In this document: positions 32,318-41,262 of the stretch, piece after piece
Layout of the letters: every line of letters starts with the position of its first letter
Position numbering within the stretch: position 1 is the first letter of the stretch
Origin: CAZCBN01 sp964496975
Lineage (GTDB): Bacteria; Planctomycetota; Phycisphaerae; Phycisphaerales; UBA1924
DNA: 48,747 nt
NCBI GenBank assembly: GCA_964496975.1
Contig: CAZCBN010000007.1
Span: forward strand, 1-48,747
Direction: 5' to 3'
Program-made: the position numbers and the translations under genes
Notes under the pieces: model-generated
What the model was told of the DNA's origin: nothing
The model's input: the letters and a program-made list of their open reading frames with translations, nothing else
The model's database searches: none

Positions 32318-34447
32318 ATGCCCCAGCGCCCCGCCGCCCTCTTCACCCTCCCCCCCGCCTTCGAAGACGTCCACCCCCGCCTGCAACGCCACCTCGCGAA
32401 GGCCGACGCCGTCCTCGCCCTCGCCTCCGGCTTCCCCGGCAAACCCGGCTACGAGGCCGGCCTCGCCCGCCCCGTCGTGGACATCAACGACCTCATCCCC
32501 ATCGACAGCCCCGAGGAACACACCGCCTTCGAGCACGCCCGCATCGACGCCGGCCTCATGCAGCACGCCCTCGAAGACGTCACCGTCGCCGGCCTCCCCC
32601 TCGGCCCCACCGTCGCCGCAACCCTCCACACCGGCATCCAGCGCGAGATCCTCCTCGCCCTCTGCCTCGCCGAGCTCGAACGCCGCGGCTGCCGATCCCT
32701 CGCCGTGCTGGGCGACCCGCGCACCGCCGAGGGCGCCGCCTTCGTCCGCCGGCTCGAAGCCTCGGGCCGCTGGCGCCTCACCGGCTGGGCCCTCCAGCGC
32801 GACGCCCACGTCGCCCACGCCCCCCTGCCCATCGCCCTCGCCCACCCCGCCGTGCTCGCCGCCCCGCTCGCCGACGACACCGCCGCCCGAAAGCCCCACA
32901 AGGCCCGCGCCCTCCCCGGCTTCGCCCTCCCGCGCCACGCCGCAACCATCGAGCCCGGCGGCGTGCTCTTCGTCCAGGGCACACAAACCGCCCTCTCCGC
33001 CGTCCACACCCTGCCTGTTCTCGACGCCCTTCGTGCAGACTCACTGCTCGCCGCCCATCCCGCCGCGCCCGTCTCCGCCCTCATCGCCCCGCCCGCCGAC
33101 CCCGCCCCCTTCATCGAGCGCCTCGGCCCAGACCGCGTCATCTCCGTCGCGGCCGAGCTCTCCGACGCCTCCGCCCAAACCCGCGCCGATCTCGCCGCCG
33201 CCGTCACCGCCCGCCTCGCCGCCCTTTACACCCACGCCGCCGGCCTGAACACCTGGACCCCCCTCGAAACCATCCGCACCCCGCGCCGCCTCGCCGCCGT
33301 GGTCGACCGCGCCGCGCTCCTCGCCGCCCTCGCCCGCCTCGCCTTCGACCGCGTCGCCCCGCGCAGCGTCTGGCTCGCCGACACCCGCGCCCCCTTCGAC
33401 GAGCTCATCGCCCGACTCGCCGCCGAGCGCGCCGTCCCCACCCTCACCGGCTTCGCCGCCATGGTCGCCGACAACCTCCGCTGCCTCCCCCTCCTCTCCT
33501 CCACCGCCCACGTCGCCCTCGCCGGCGAGCACGAGCACGCCGTCCTCACCCGCCGCGGCCTGGACCCCGCGCGCCAGCTCCACATCACCGGCGCCCCGCG
33601 CTACGACTTCATCCACCGCATCAACACCCAGGCCCGCCGCGCCGCCGTCCGCGCCGAGCTCAACATCGCCGACAACGCCAAGGTCGCCGCCGTCCTCACC
33701 AGCGGCCTCGACGAGCACCTCGAACAAACCTGGCTCATCCCCCTCTGCCGCTGGGCCACGCAATCCGGCGTCGTCGTCCTCATCAAGCCCCACCCAAGCC
33801 GCCTCCCCCGCTACGAGCGCATCCGCCGCCAGACCGAGCAGGAGCGCCTCACCGCCGCCATCTGGTCAAGCCATCCCGCCACAGACGCCCTCTGCGCCGC
33901 AGACCTCCTCCTCACCGACAAGTCCTCCGTCACCGTCGAGGCCGTGCTCCTCAACCGTCCCATCATCCAGGTCAACCTCACCGGCGAGTCCTTCGGCTAC
34001 AACGATTTCGCCGCCGAGGGCGTCGCCACCCCCGCCGCCACCATCGACGACGTCCCCCGCCGCGTCCAAGATCTCCTCACCGCGCCAGGCGCCATCGAGG
34101 CCTTCCGCCTCGCCCGCGACGCCTTCATCCGCCGCCACGCCCACGGCAACGACGGCCTCGCCGCCCAGCGCATCGCACGCCTGCTCCTCACCCCACCCGC
34201 GCCCCTCACCGCATCGCTCAGCGCCTACATCGACTTCGCCTGGCCCGACAGCCTGACCTCCCCCTCCGACACATCCACCCCCGCCGACGCCCCCACCACC
34301 GTCGACATCCCAAGCCTCCTCACCGGCCGCTACCCCCCCGCCACGCCGCAACCGCCCCATCCCCACCCCACCCCCACCGCCACCGAATCAATCGCCGAGC
34401 CCACACCCCGCGCGCCGCACCCCACCGCGCCGCCGGATGCGCCGTAA
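32318..34447 (+). CDS. Capsule-type glycosyl/glycerophosphotransferase (CDP-glycerol transferase-like C-terminus)
   Basis: The product has 709 residues. The first 350 are an unrecognised region that begins MPQRPAALFTLPPAFEDVHP, with some Rossmann-like strands. From about residue 400 it shows the GT-B C-lobe typical of CDP-glycerol:polyglycerophosphate transferases and capsule polymerases: LHITGAPRYDFIHRI, VVVLIKPHPSRLPRYERI (about 487-504), ADLLLTDKSSVTVEAVLLNRP (about 527, LTDKSS-E signature) and VNLTGESFGYNDF. Its proximity to nonulosonate genes suggests it transfers a nonulosonate or phospho-sugar to the cell surface, but the donor is not known. The last 70 residues are Pro/Thr-rich and disordered. 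ATG 32318 has GGAG 6 nt upstream. Confidence 0.78.
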   Translation: MPQRPAALFTLPPAFEDVHPRLQRHLAKADAVLALASGFPGKPGYEAGLARPVVDINDLIPIDSPEEHTAFEHARIDAGLMQHALEDVTVAGLPLGPTVAATLHTGIQREILLALCLAELERRGCRSLAVLGDPRTAEGAAFVRRLEASGRWRLTGWALQRDAHVAHAPLPIALAHPAVLAAPLADDTAARKPHKARALPGFALPRHAATIEPGGVLFVQGTQTALSAVHTLPVLDALRADSLLAAHPAAPVSALIAPPADPAPFIERLGPDRVISVAAELSDASAQTRADLAAAVTARLAALYTHAAGLNTWTPLETIRTPRRLAAVVDRAALLAALARLAFDRVAPRSVWLADTRAPFDELIARLAAERAVPTLTGFAAMVADNLRCLPLLSSTAHVALAGEHEHAVLTRRGLDPARQLHITGAPRYDFIHRINTQARRAAVRAELNIADNAKVAAVLTSGLDEHLEQTWLIPLCRWATQSGVVVLIKPHPSRLPRYERIRRQTEQERLTAAIWSSHPATDALCAADLLLTDKSSVTVEAVLLNRPIIQVNLTGESFGYNDFAAEGVATPAATIDDVPRRVQDLLTAPGAIEAFRLARDAFIRRHAHGNDGLAAQRIARLLLTPPAPLTASLSAYIDFAWPDSLTSPSDTSTPADAPTTVDIPSLLTGRYPPATPQPPHPHPTPTATESIAEPTPRAPHPTAPPDAP

Positions 34448-34541
34448 CACGCCCCGCGCCGAAAAACGCCCCGCGAAGCGATCGTCGAGCCCACAACCCG
34501 AGGCCCAAAGCGACAGCAACCGCAACACCCCACCGCGTCAA

Positions 34542-34573
34542 ACAACCCGCATCAGACAAAACAACCCGCATCA
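34542..34573. repeat. Direct repeat, ACAACCCGCATCA twice at a 19-bp period
   Basis: Identical 13-bp copies lie at 34542-34554 and 34561-34573 in the 265-bp gap between two converging genes. The surrounding A/C-rich stretch has no coding signal, and no T-tract terminator was seen. Confidence 0.7.
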
Positions 34574-34712
34574 AACAACATCGCACCAGCCGCGGCGAGC
34601 CCCCGCCCGCGCGCCTCACAACTCCCCCATTCCCTCTCCGCGTCCCCCGAGTCCCCCCTCCGCGCCCTCCGCGTTCGCCCCGAACGTCGCCGCCCAAGAC
34701 CCCGCACACCCT

Positions 34713-36062
34713 TCAATACCCGCTCGTGCGCACCTCGCCCGTCGCCGGCCGCAGCACCGCCACGCTCACGTTCCCCGCCTCGTCGCACGCCGCGACGCCC
34801 ACGCGGTCCACCTCCTCCAGCGGCACCGTGTGCATGTCGAACGAGTACGTCCACGCCCGCCGCGGCGTCAAAAAGTCCATGTTGTCGTGGAAGAACCGCC
34901 CCCCACGCGTCGACACCGCAAGAAACGGCTGCGGCCCGAACGTCGCCCGGTCGCTCCGCACCCGCAGGCAGTTCCCCTCGAGCGACACGCCGAGCGTCAG
35001 CGGCCGGCCCGCCTCAATCCCCAGCGCAAGCCGCGCCGCCTCCCGCGCCTCCCCATACCGAAACGCCACGCCCGGGTACGCCGCCGCGACGCGGTGCAGC
35101 AGCGTCCGCACGCCGTCCACGTCGTCGCCCATCTCCCGGAAGTCGTGGTTCGTGATCGACAGCACCACGGGCCGGCCCTCCTCCGCCTCGCGGAAGGCCT
35201 GCCGCACGTGCTCCTCGCTCAGCAGCCGAAACCGCGTCCCCACGCTCATGCATCGCAAGATCCACCGCCGGCACAGCCCGGGCGTCTGGTAGTCGTCGTG
35301 CGACGGGTGGTAGGGCGTCCACGTCGCCGGCGCCCGCGTCCAGTCGCCGAACCGCCCGTTGTGCGTGTCGCGCTGGTGGTCGGTGTCAAAGCTCCCCGCC
35401 TGGTTCGCGAAATCAAACGGAATGAACTGCTCCAAAAACCAGTGGCTGTCCGGCCGCTCCAGATGAAAGCCCGGCCGGTTCACGCACGGGAACCACCCGC
35501 GCTCAATCACCCGCCGCGCCAGAATCTGAAACAGCGTGTCCCCGTTCGAGAAGTAGTGCGACCCGCAGCAGTGCGCATGCCGGTTGAACGGCATCGGGTG
35601 ATAGTGAAAGTGAAGCCCGTCCCCGCCCCCAGCGCCCCCCGCGAGCCGCGCCCGGTACCGGTCAAACACCCGGTGGTAGCCCAGGTCGCGCCCCCTCGGG
35701 TTCTCCACATACTCCACGTGGTCCACGCAGTGCCAGTTGTACACCCAGGGCCGCCCGAACGAGTCCGGCATCTTCGCCCGGAACGCCGGCGACATCACCC
35801 GCGACAGCATCCCCTCGATCTTCTCCCACGTGTCGTTGTAGTCGAGCAGCTTGGGCGAGATCATCCGCGCCAGCTCTTCCCCCTGAGGCCCGACGTCAAT
35901 CTCCCGCCGCTGCAGCCGGCCAAGCGTCTCCGCCGACGGCGCAAACCGCAGCCCAAAGACCTCCTCGATCCGGTCGAACGTCGCCTCCAGCCCCTCCCGC
36001 AGCGGCCCCTCGGTGTCCACGCAGTGCACCACGTGCACAACCGGTCGCTCGCCCATCGTCAT
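34713..36062 (-). CDS. Putative polysaccharide-deacetylase-like (NodB fold) protein in the nonulosonate operon
   Basis: This 449-residue cytoplasmic-looking protein was not assigned to a firm family. Its opening VVHVVHCVDTEGP (D16-T-E) resembles the metal-binding aspartate strand of NodB-type carbohydrate esterases, and the histidine-rich FHYHPMPFNRHAH and ITNHDFREMGDD segments could supply further metal ligands. It may deacylate or hydrolyse a sugar or lipid-linked glycan; this is inference from motifs. ATG 36062 has a GGAGG ribosome binding site 7 nt upstream (a strong match here), with ATG 36056 as alternative. It is the last gene of the GT4-NeuAB operon, 29 nt after NeuAB. It converges on the capsule-type gene ending at 34447. 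Confidence 0.72.
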   Translation of the reverse strand: MTMGERPVVHVVHCVDTEGPLREGLEATFDRIEEVFGLRFAPSAETLGRLQRREIDVGPQGEELARMISPKLLDYNDTWEKIEGMLSRVMSPAFRAKMPDSFGRPWVYNWHCVDHVEYVENPRGRDLGYHRVFDRYRARLAGGAGGGDGLHFHYHPMPFNRHAHCCGSHYFSNGDTLFQILARRVIERGWFPCVNRPGFHLERPDSHWFLEQFIPFDFANQAGSFDTDHQRDTHNGRFGDWTRAPATWTPYHPSHDDYQTPGLCRRWILRCMSVGTRFRLLSEEHVRQAFREAEEGRPVVLSITNHDFREMGDDVDGVRTLLHRVAAAYPGVAFRYGEAREAARLALGIEAGRPLTLGVSLEGNCLRVRSDRATFGPQPFLAVSTRGGRFFHDNMDFLTPRRAWTYSFDMHTVPLEEVDRVGVAACDEAGNVSVAVLRPATGEVRTSGY

Positions 36063-36091
36063 CGCGCGCCTCCGCCCCACTCACGCCCGCC

Positions 36092-37831
36092 TCACGCCTC
36101 AAGGTCGCCCCACGCCAGCATCTCGTCCTCCGCCAGCGCCCGCCGCACCCGCCGCCCCAGCACCTGCCCCACCCGCATCGGCGAGATACCCCCCTCGGGC
36201 CGCTTCGCCTGCACGTCCGCCTCGCCGAGCGTCTCCCCCGCCGCGATCGCCCGCGCCGCCACGAGCGACCGCCGCGCCACCCGCCGCGTGTCCATCTCGC
36301 ACGCCGCCGGAATCTTCCGCCCATCCCCCAGCGCGCTCTCCACCAGCCGCACCTGCCGCACCATCGCCGCAAACTCCCCGGGCTCCAGGCTCGCCTTGTG
36401 GTCCGGCCCGGGAAGATCACGCGACAGCGTCAGGTGCTTCTCGATCACGCTCGCCCCGAGCGCGATCGACGCCAGCGTCACCTCCCACCCCGCGCAGTGG
36501 TCCGACATCCCCACCGGCCCCCCCACCGCCACGCGCAGCGCGTCCATCGCCCGCACGTTGCTCTCCCCCTCGGGCGCCGGGTACGAGCTCACGCAGTGCA
36601 GCCACGCAACCGGCGGGTCCCCCGCCCCGCGCACCACCTCCGCCGCCTCCTCCACCTCTTCCAGCGTCGCCATCCCCGTGCTCAGAATCAGCGGCAGCCC
36701 CATCCCCGCCGACACCTCAAGCAACGCCCGGTGCGTGATCTCCCCCGACCCCAGCTTGATCGCCCCCACCCCAAGCCCCGCCAGCAGCCGCGCGCTCTCC
36801 ACATCAAACGGCGACGACAAAAACTCCACCCCCCGCCCCGCCGCGTGCGCTCGAAGCCGCTCCAGCGCCTCCACCGGCAGCTCAAGCCGCCGCAGCATCT
36901 CCGCCTGCGACGTCTCCTGCCCCATGTTCTCCTTCTGGTACGCCGCCATCCGCGCCGCGCCCGTCACAAGCTTGCTCGTCTTGAACGTCTGAAACTTCAC
37001 CGCAGACGCCCCGGCCTCCGCCGCCGCGTCGATCAGCTCCCGCGCAAGCCCCGCGTCCCCGTTGTGGTTCACCCCCGCCTCGGCGATCAAAAACGCCGGG
37101 CTCCCCGTCCCCACCCGGTGCCGACCGATCGAAAACCCCCGCTCCCCCGAGCACCGCCGCAGATGCTGCGTCGCAAGGTCCAGGTCAATCGGATAGTCGA
37201 TGTCGATCGCCCGCTCCTGCGGGATCACCACCATCGCCGACTTCCCCGGCACCGCAAACGCCCGCTCCCGCCGCAAAAACGCCGTCGTCACCAGGTACAC
37301 GCCGATCGGCCGGAACGCCGTCCGGTGCTGCGACCGCGCCGCCGTGCTCCACTCCGTCACCGGCTCGATCCGCCCCCCCGCCCCCTCGCCGAAGCACCAC
37401 TGGATCGGGTGCTCAAGCTGCGCCGCACCGATCACCGACTCCGCCCCATCCCGCATCGCGCGCCACATGTGCTCCAGGTCGCCCACCGTCACCAAGGGGC
37501 ACGTCGGCTGCAGCAGCAGCACCGCGTCGCACGGCAGCCCCGCCGACGCCATCTCCGCGAGCTCGTGCTCCACCACCTCGAGCGACGTCGACCGGTCCCC
37601 CGCCAGGTGCGCCGGCCGAAGCCGCTGCGGCCGATCCGCCGCCGGCCACGCCGCCGCGATCTCCGCGTCGTCCGTCGAGAGCCGCACCACCACCCCCGGG
37701 TGCAGCGCCCGCAGCCCCTCCAGCGCCCGGTGCGCCCAGCACACCAAGGGCCGCCCGGCGATCGTCGCCATGTTCTTCCCGGGAAACCCCTTCGAGCCCC
37801 CACGCGCCGTCACAAGACCGAGCACCCGCAT
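36092..37831 (-). CDS. neuA/neuB: Bifunctional nonulosonate enzyme: NeuA-type CMP-sugar synthetase fused to NeuB-type synthase with SAF domain
   Basis: The product has 579 residues in one unbroken frame. Residues 1-225 are a CMP-N-acylneuraminate synthetase (NeuA/LegF type): VTARGGSKGFPGKN (7-20), LLLQPTCPL (106-113), and DIDYPIDLDLA (210-220). Residues 245-500 are an NeuB-type TIM barrel: FLIAEAGVNHNGD (247-259), SAVKFQTFKTSKL (276-288), LGSGEITHRALLEV, LSTGMATLEEV, YPAPE, MSDHCAGWEV and SVIEKHLTLSRDLPGPDHKASLEPGEF. Residues 518-575 are a SAF/antifreeze-like domain. NeuB makes the nine-carbon acid from PEP and an amino-sugar; NeuA activates it with CTP. These are normally separate proteins. 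ATG 37831 overlaps the upstream stop (TGATG), so translation is probably coupled to the GT4 gene. Substrate (sialic or legionaminic) is not fixed by sequence. Confidence 0.93.
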   Translation of the reverse strand: MRVLGLVTARGGSKGFPGKNMATIAGRPLVCWAHRALEGLRALHPGVVVRLSTDDAEIAAAWPAADRPQRLRPAHLAGDRSTSLEVVEHELAEMASAGLPCDAVLLLQPTCPLVTVGDLEHMWRAMRDGAESVIGAAQLEHPIQWCFGEGAGGRIEPVTEWSTAARSQHRTAFRPIGVYLVTTAFLRRERAFAVPGKSAMVVIPQERAIDIDYPIDLDLATQHLRRCSGERGFSIGRHRVGTGSPAFLIAEAGVNHNGDAGLARELIDAAAEAGASAVKFQTFKTSKLVTGAARMAAYQKENMGQETSQAEMLRRLELPVEALERLRAHAAGRGVEFLSSPFDVESARLLAGLGVGAIKLGSGEITHRALLEVSAGMGLPLILSTGMATLEEVEEAAEVVRGAGDPPVAWLHCVSSYPAPEGESNVRAMDALRVAVGGPVGMSDHCAGWEVTLASIALGASVIEKHLTLSRDLPGPDHKASLEPGEFAAMVRQVRLVESALGDGRKIPAACEMDTRRVARRSLVAARAIAAGETLGEADVQAKRPEGGISPMRVGQVLGRRVRRALAEDEMLAWGDLEA

Positions 37832-39219
37832 CAATCCCCCCCGCGCCCCGCCCGCGCCCCAACGCCCGGCTTCGCCTCAAGCACGCTCCCGTTCACCCCC
37901 GCCCCGCGCACACGAGACGCCGCCCCGCGCACGCCCGCCCCCGCCTTGTCCATCAACCGCCGCAGCGTCCACGCCACGCCCCGGTCCTTCAGGCACGTCG
38001 AGAGCCGCCCCAGCGGCGTCGTCGGCGCCGACCGACGCGCCACCTTCATCGTCCGACGCGTCTGCTCCTGCTGGTACCACAAATAGTCGCACGCCGCCCG
38101 CACATCAAACCGCGCCGGCCGACGCATCACGCAGTCATACTCCCGCACCAACTGCCGCGCCACCGCACCCGCCCCGTGCACCCGCTCGCAAAACGCCCGC
38201 CCCCGCGCCCCGAGCCGCGCCCGCAGCCCCCCGTCCACAATCAGCCCCTCCAGCACCCCCGCGAGCGTCCCCGGGTCCGCCACCGCCACCGGCGGCTCGT
38301 TCCCAAGCTCATGCACCAGATCCGGCCGGATGTAGCTCNNNNNNNNNNTGTAGCTCACCACCGGCTTGCCCAGCGCCATCCCCTCCACCGCCAGCACCCC
38401 GTACCACCCGATCCGCAACTGGTCCACGATCACGTCCGCCCGCCGGTAGCACTTCCCCGCCTCCTCGTTCGACATCCCCTCCACAAGCTGGAAGTCAAAC
38501 TCCAGCCCCTTCGCCCGAAGCGCCTCCACCGCCGCCAGCACCGACGCCGTCCCCTTCACCACCCGACGGCTCGGCGCATGCACCACCAGCGGGCGCGCCT
38601 TCCCCGCGTCCGGCACGCAGGGCTCCCACTTCTCCAGCTCGATCGCCCGCGGCACCACGCCCGCCCCGGGCACGTACGTCGCCAGCTCCGGGTCCGGCAC
38701 CAGCACCCGGTCCGCCACGCCCAGCGTGAAGTCCCGCACCGCCAGCATGCTCGACTCGGGGAACGAGCTCACCAGCCCCTCGGGGTCCTCGTCCACATAG
38801 TGAAACGGCGAAACCTCCCGGAACCGGCTGTGCAACCGGATCTCCGACCCCCGGTAATGAAACACGATCCGCACCCCCGCCGCCCGCAGCAGCAGCAGGT
38901 CCAGCGCATGCGGAAACGTCGCCCGCTTGTTGTCCGTGTACAAAAACGTGCGCGCGTGCAGGTGCACAAGCCCGAACGTCTCCGCCACCTCCGCCGTCAG
39001 CCGCGTCATGTCCCGCGCCGGGTCCGTCGACAGCTCCATCACCCGGTCCGTCGCGTACCCGAACTTCGACGCGTTGATCTGCAGGCTCTCCGCCTCCACC
39101 CCAACCCCGCGCAGCGCCCGCGCGATCGTCCCGGGCTGGCCCGCCGAGCCCGACAGCCCGAGCAGCACACGCACGCCCCGCAAAGACTCCGGCAACTCGC
39201 CCGTCGCGTTCGCGTCCAC
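37831..39219 (-). CDS. GT-B (family 4) glycosyltransferase, crossing a 10-N gap
   Basis: The product is a GT4-like enzyme of about 456 residues once the gap artefact is removed: VHLHARTFLYTDNKRATFPHA, VFHYRGSEIRLHSRF, a hinge with VVHAPSRRVVKGTASVLAAVE, and C-lobe features VEGMSNEEAGKCYRRADVIVDQL, GWYGVLAVEGMALGKPVVSY and PDLVHELGNEPPVAV. It uses a nucleotide-sugar donor. Its last 80 residues are basic and helical, possibly for membrane association. The GTG start at 39219 has a TATCAT hexamer 6 nt upstream and no Shine-Dalgarno sequence; an ATG 8 nt earlier is out of frame. It heads the operon GT4-NeuAB-NodB-like and may attach the sugar that the operon makes. The run of Ns lies inside a repeated octamer. 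Confidence 0.85.
   Translation of the reverse strand: MDANATGELPESLRGVRVLLGLSGSAGQPGTIARALRGVGVEAESLQINASKFGYATDRVMELSTDPARDMTRLTAEVAETFGLVHLHARTFLYTDNKRATFPHALDLLLLRAAGVRIVFHYRGSEIRLHSRFREVSPFHYVDEDPEGLVSSFPESSMLAVRDFTLGVADRVLVPDPELATYVPGAGVVPRAIELEKWEPCVPDAGKARPLVVHAPSRRVVKGTASVLAAVEALRAKGLEFDFQLVEGMSNEEAGKCYRRADVIVDQLRIGWYGVLAVEGMALGKPVVSYXXXXSYIRPDLVHELGNEPPVAVADPGTLAGVLEGLIVDGGLRARLGARGRAFCERVHGAGAVARQLVREYDCVMRRPARFDVRAACDYLWYQQEQTRRTMKVARRSAPTTPLGRLSTCLKDRGVAWTLRRLMDKAGAGVRGAASRVRGAGVNGSVLEAKPGVGARAGRGGD
38339..38348. other. Scaffold gap of 10 N inside the glycosyltransferase gene
   Basis: Ten Ns separate two identical octamers TGTAGCTC (38331-38338 and 38349-38356). Deleting the Ns with one octamer (18 bp) restores GKPVVSYIRPDLVHELG in frame on the minus strand, so the two contig ends probably overlap and no sequence is missing. 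Confidence 0.9.
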
Positions 39220-39225
39220 GGGGCC

Positions 39226-39231
39226 ATGATA
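39226..39231 (-). promoter_or_regulatory. Putative -10 element (TATCAT) for the GT4-NeuAB operon, leaderless layout
   Basis: TATCAT on the minus strand is a near match to TATAAT and lies 6 nt before the GTG start. The same AT-rich stretch (GATAATCT) on the other strand faces the divergent gene at 39304. Confidence 0.5.
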
Positions 39232-39303
39232 ATCTCAACGCCTCCCCAAAGCCCGGCCCAAAAACCCGCCGCGCCCCCGGGCCGGCCAACCGCACCCCTT
39301 CCC

Positions 39304-41238
39304 ATGACCACGCCCAACCCCGCGACCGCTCCACAGGCCCTCGTCGCCTTCGCCCCCGCCCGGCTCGACCCCGCCCACCCCGTCGTCCTGCACCACGCCG
39401 CCTCCCTCGCCGCCCTCGCCGACAACGCTGGCTCCCACGCCGCCACACCGCCCCTTCTCCTCCTCGCCCCCCTCCTCTCCACCCCCGACCCCGACCCCCA
39501 ACCCCACGCCGCCCCGTCCGCCCTCCCCTTCGGCGAGGCCCTCGCCACCCACACAAACCCGCCCGCCGATCTCCTCACCCACGCGCGCCCCGCCGCCGAC
39601 CGCGCCGTCGCCCACCTCCGCGCCGCCCTGCCCACCCTCTTCCTCCACGTCGGCCCCGCCCTCGCCCCCACCCTCACCGCTCGGCTCACGTACCGCATCG
39701 CCTACCGCCACCTGCCCACCCTGATCGCCGCCGCCCGCCGGCTGGCCCCATATCCGGGCCCCGTCACCCTGCTCGACGCCCCCTTCAGCCCCGACACCGC
39801 GCACGACCTCCTCGCCCGCGTCAACGCCCCACCCCTCGCCCCGCGGCCCCTCCACGCCGCCAGCACCACCACGCCCGAAGATTCCGCCCGCCTCGCCAAG
39901 CGCTTCGCCCGCCTCGCCCTGCCAAAGAACACCCCCGCGCTGCCTCACCCCCCCGCCGCCTTCGCCGCCTTCGTCGGCTCCGCCGCCGATCTCCAGACGC
40001 TCCGCGTCGCCGCGCAGGCATCGCCCCCGGGCGCGCGCATCGCCGTGGTCCTCAAGGCCGGCGCCGACCACCTCGCCGACGACTGCCACGCCGCCGCCAA
40101 GGGTCGCGAGGCCCGCATCGCCCCCCTCGCCGAGTGGGCCGCCTCCGGCATGCCCCACGCCCTGGCCGCCGCCTGCGGCCACGCCGCCGAGTCCGCCCTC
40201 GCCCCGCTCGCCCCCCTCGCCACCACCGACCCGCTCGTCGCCTCCCTCGTGCCCGACCTGCTGGGCACGCTCACCACCATCCTGCAACTGCAGGGCTTCA
40301 TGCTCCACGCCCGCCCCGCCGTCGTCTTCGGCGCCTTTGAAAAGTCTCCCCTTGGCGCCGCCCTCCCCCACGTCGCCCGCGACCACGCCGCCCCCATCGC
40401 CAACCTCCAGCACGGCATCATCCCCCGCGCCAACGTGCTCGACCTCATGCCCTTCGACCGCTTCGTGGCCTGGAACCGCGACTCCGCACAGACCATCCTC
40501 GCCGACGGCTTCCACTCCCCGCGCCGCGTCCGCGTGCTGGGCAACCCCGCGTGGGACGACCTGCGCGCGCAGGCCCGGTCGCTCCCCGAAACCGACGAGC
40601 TCGCCCGCTGGAAGGCAGGCCGCCCCCTCATCGTCGCCTTCACCCAGCCCGACAACGACGTCTTCGTCGCGGGCCGCGTCATCGACGAGCTGCTCGGCCT
40701 GCTCGCCCAGCACCTCGCCGCGCACACGAAGCCCCTGCTGCTGGTCAAGCGTCACCCGCGCGAGCCCGCCGCCGACCTGCCCCCCTGCCTCCAGACCGCC
40801 GCCCTCGCCGGCCGCGCCCGGCTCGCCGCCGCGGCTGACACGCCGCCGGCGCGCGCGCTCGCCGCGGCTGACCTGGTCGTCGGCGTCAACTCCACCGTGC
40901 TGCTCGACGCCGCCGCGCTCGGCAAGCCCGTGCTCGCCGTTGACACCGAGGGCTCGCTCGACCGCATCCCCTACCGCCTGCACCGCGTCGCCGCCGTCGC
41001 CCGCACGCGCGACGAGGCCCTCGCCCACCTCGCCGCGTGGGCCACCGGCGCGCGCGCCGCGGCCGGCGCCCCCGCGCCCGCCAAGGGAAGCGCCGACCCG
41101 CGCACGAACGACCCCATGTGCTTCCCGGTCTTTCCAAACACCTACGCCGACCGCTTCACCGCGATGCTGCGGCACCTCGCCCGCGAGCGGGCCGTGGAGC
41201 GTGTGTTTCGCCGGTTCACTGCCACCGTGCGCCGCTGA
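39304..41238 (+). CDS. Capsule-type glycosyltransferase (GT-B, CDP-glycerol/polysialyl transferase-like)
   Basis: The product has 644 residues. The N-terminal 330 residues are Ala/Leu/Pro-rich with no firm domain. The C-terminal part shows the capsule-polymerase pattern: PAVVFGAFEKSPLGAA, NLQHGIIPRANVLDLMPFD (about 367-385), RVRVLGNPAWDDL, LIVAFTQPDN, LLVKRHPREP (about 478-487) and ADLVVGVNSTVLLDAAALGKP (about 520-540), where the H-P and S-T-V-E/D-like site sit. This set of motifs occurs in polysialyltransferase-like and glycerophosphotransferase-like enzymes. It is divergent from the GT4-NeuAB operon and similar in layout, though not in sequence, to the protein encoded at 32318-34447. ATG 39304 has no clear ribosome binding site. 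Confidence 0.75.
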   Translation: MTTPNPATAPQALVAFAPARLDPAHPVVLHHAASLAALADNAGSHAATPPLLLLAPLLSTPDPDPQPHAAPSALPFGEALATHTNPPADLLTHARPAADRAVAHLRAALPTLFLHVGPALAPTLTARLTYRIAYRHLPTLIAAARRLAPYPGPVTLLDAPFSPDTAHDLLARVNAPPLAPRPLHAASTTTPEDSARLAKRFARLALPKNTPALPHPPAAFAAFVGSAADLQTLRVAAQASPPGARIAVVLKAGADHLADDCHAAAKGREARIAPLAEWAASGMPHALAAACGHAAESALAPLAPLATTDPLVASLVPDLLGTLTTILQLQGFMLHARPAVVFGAFEKSPLGAALPHVARDHAAPIANLQHGIIPRANVLDLMPFDRFVAWNRDSAQTILADGFHSPRRVRVLGNPAWDDLRAQARSLPETDELARWKAGRPLIVAFTQPDNDVFVAGRVIDELLGLLAQHLAAHTKPLLLVKRHPREPAADLPPCLQTAALAGRARLAAAADTPPARALAAADLVVGVNSTVLLDAAALGKPVLAVDTEGSLDRIPYRLHRVAAVARTRDEALAHLAAWATGARAAAGAPAPAKGSADPRTNDPMCFPVFPNTYADRFTAMLRHLARERAVERVFRRFTATVRR

Positions 41239-41262
41239 GCCGCGTGCGCACGGCCCGAGCGC

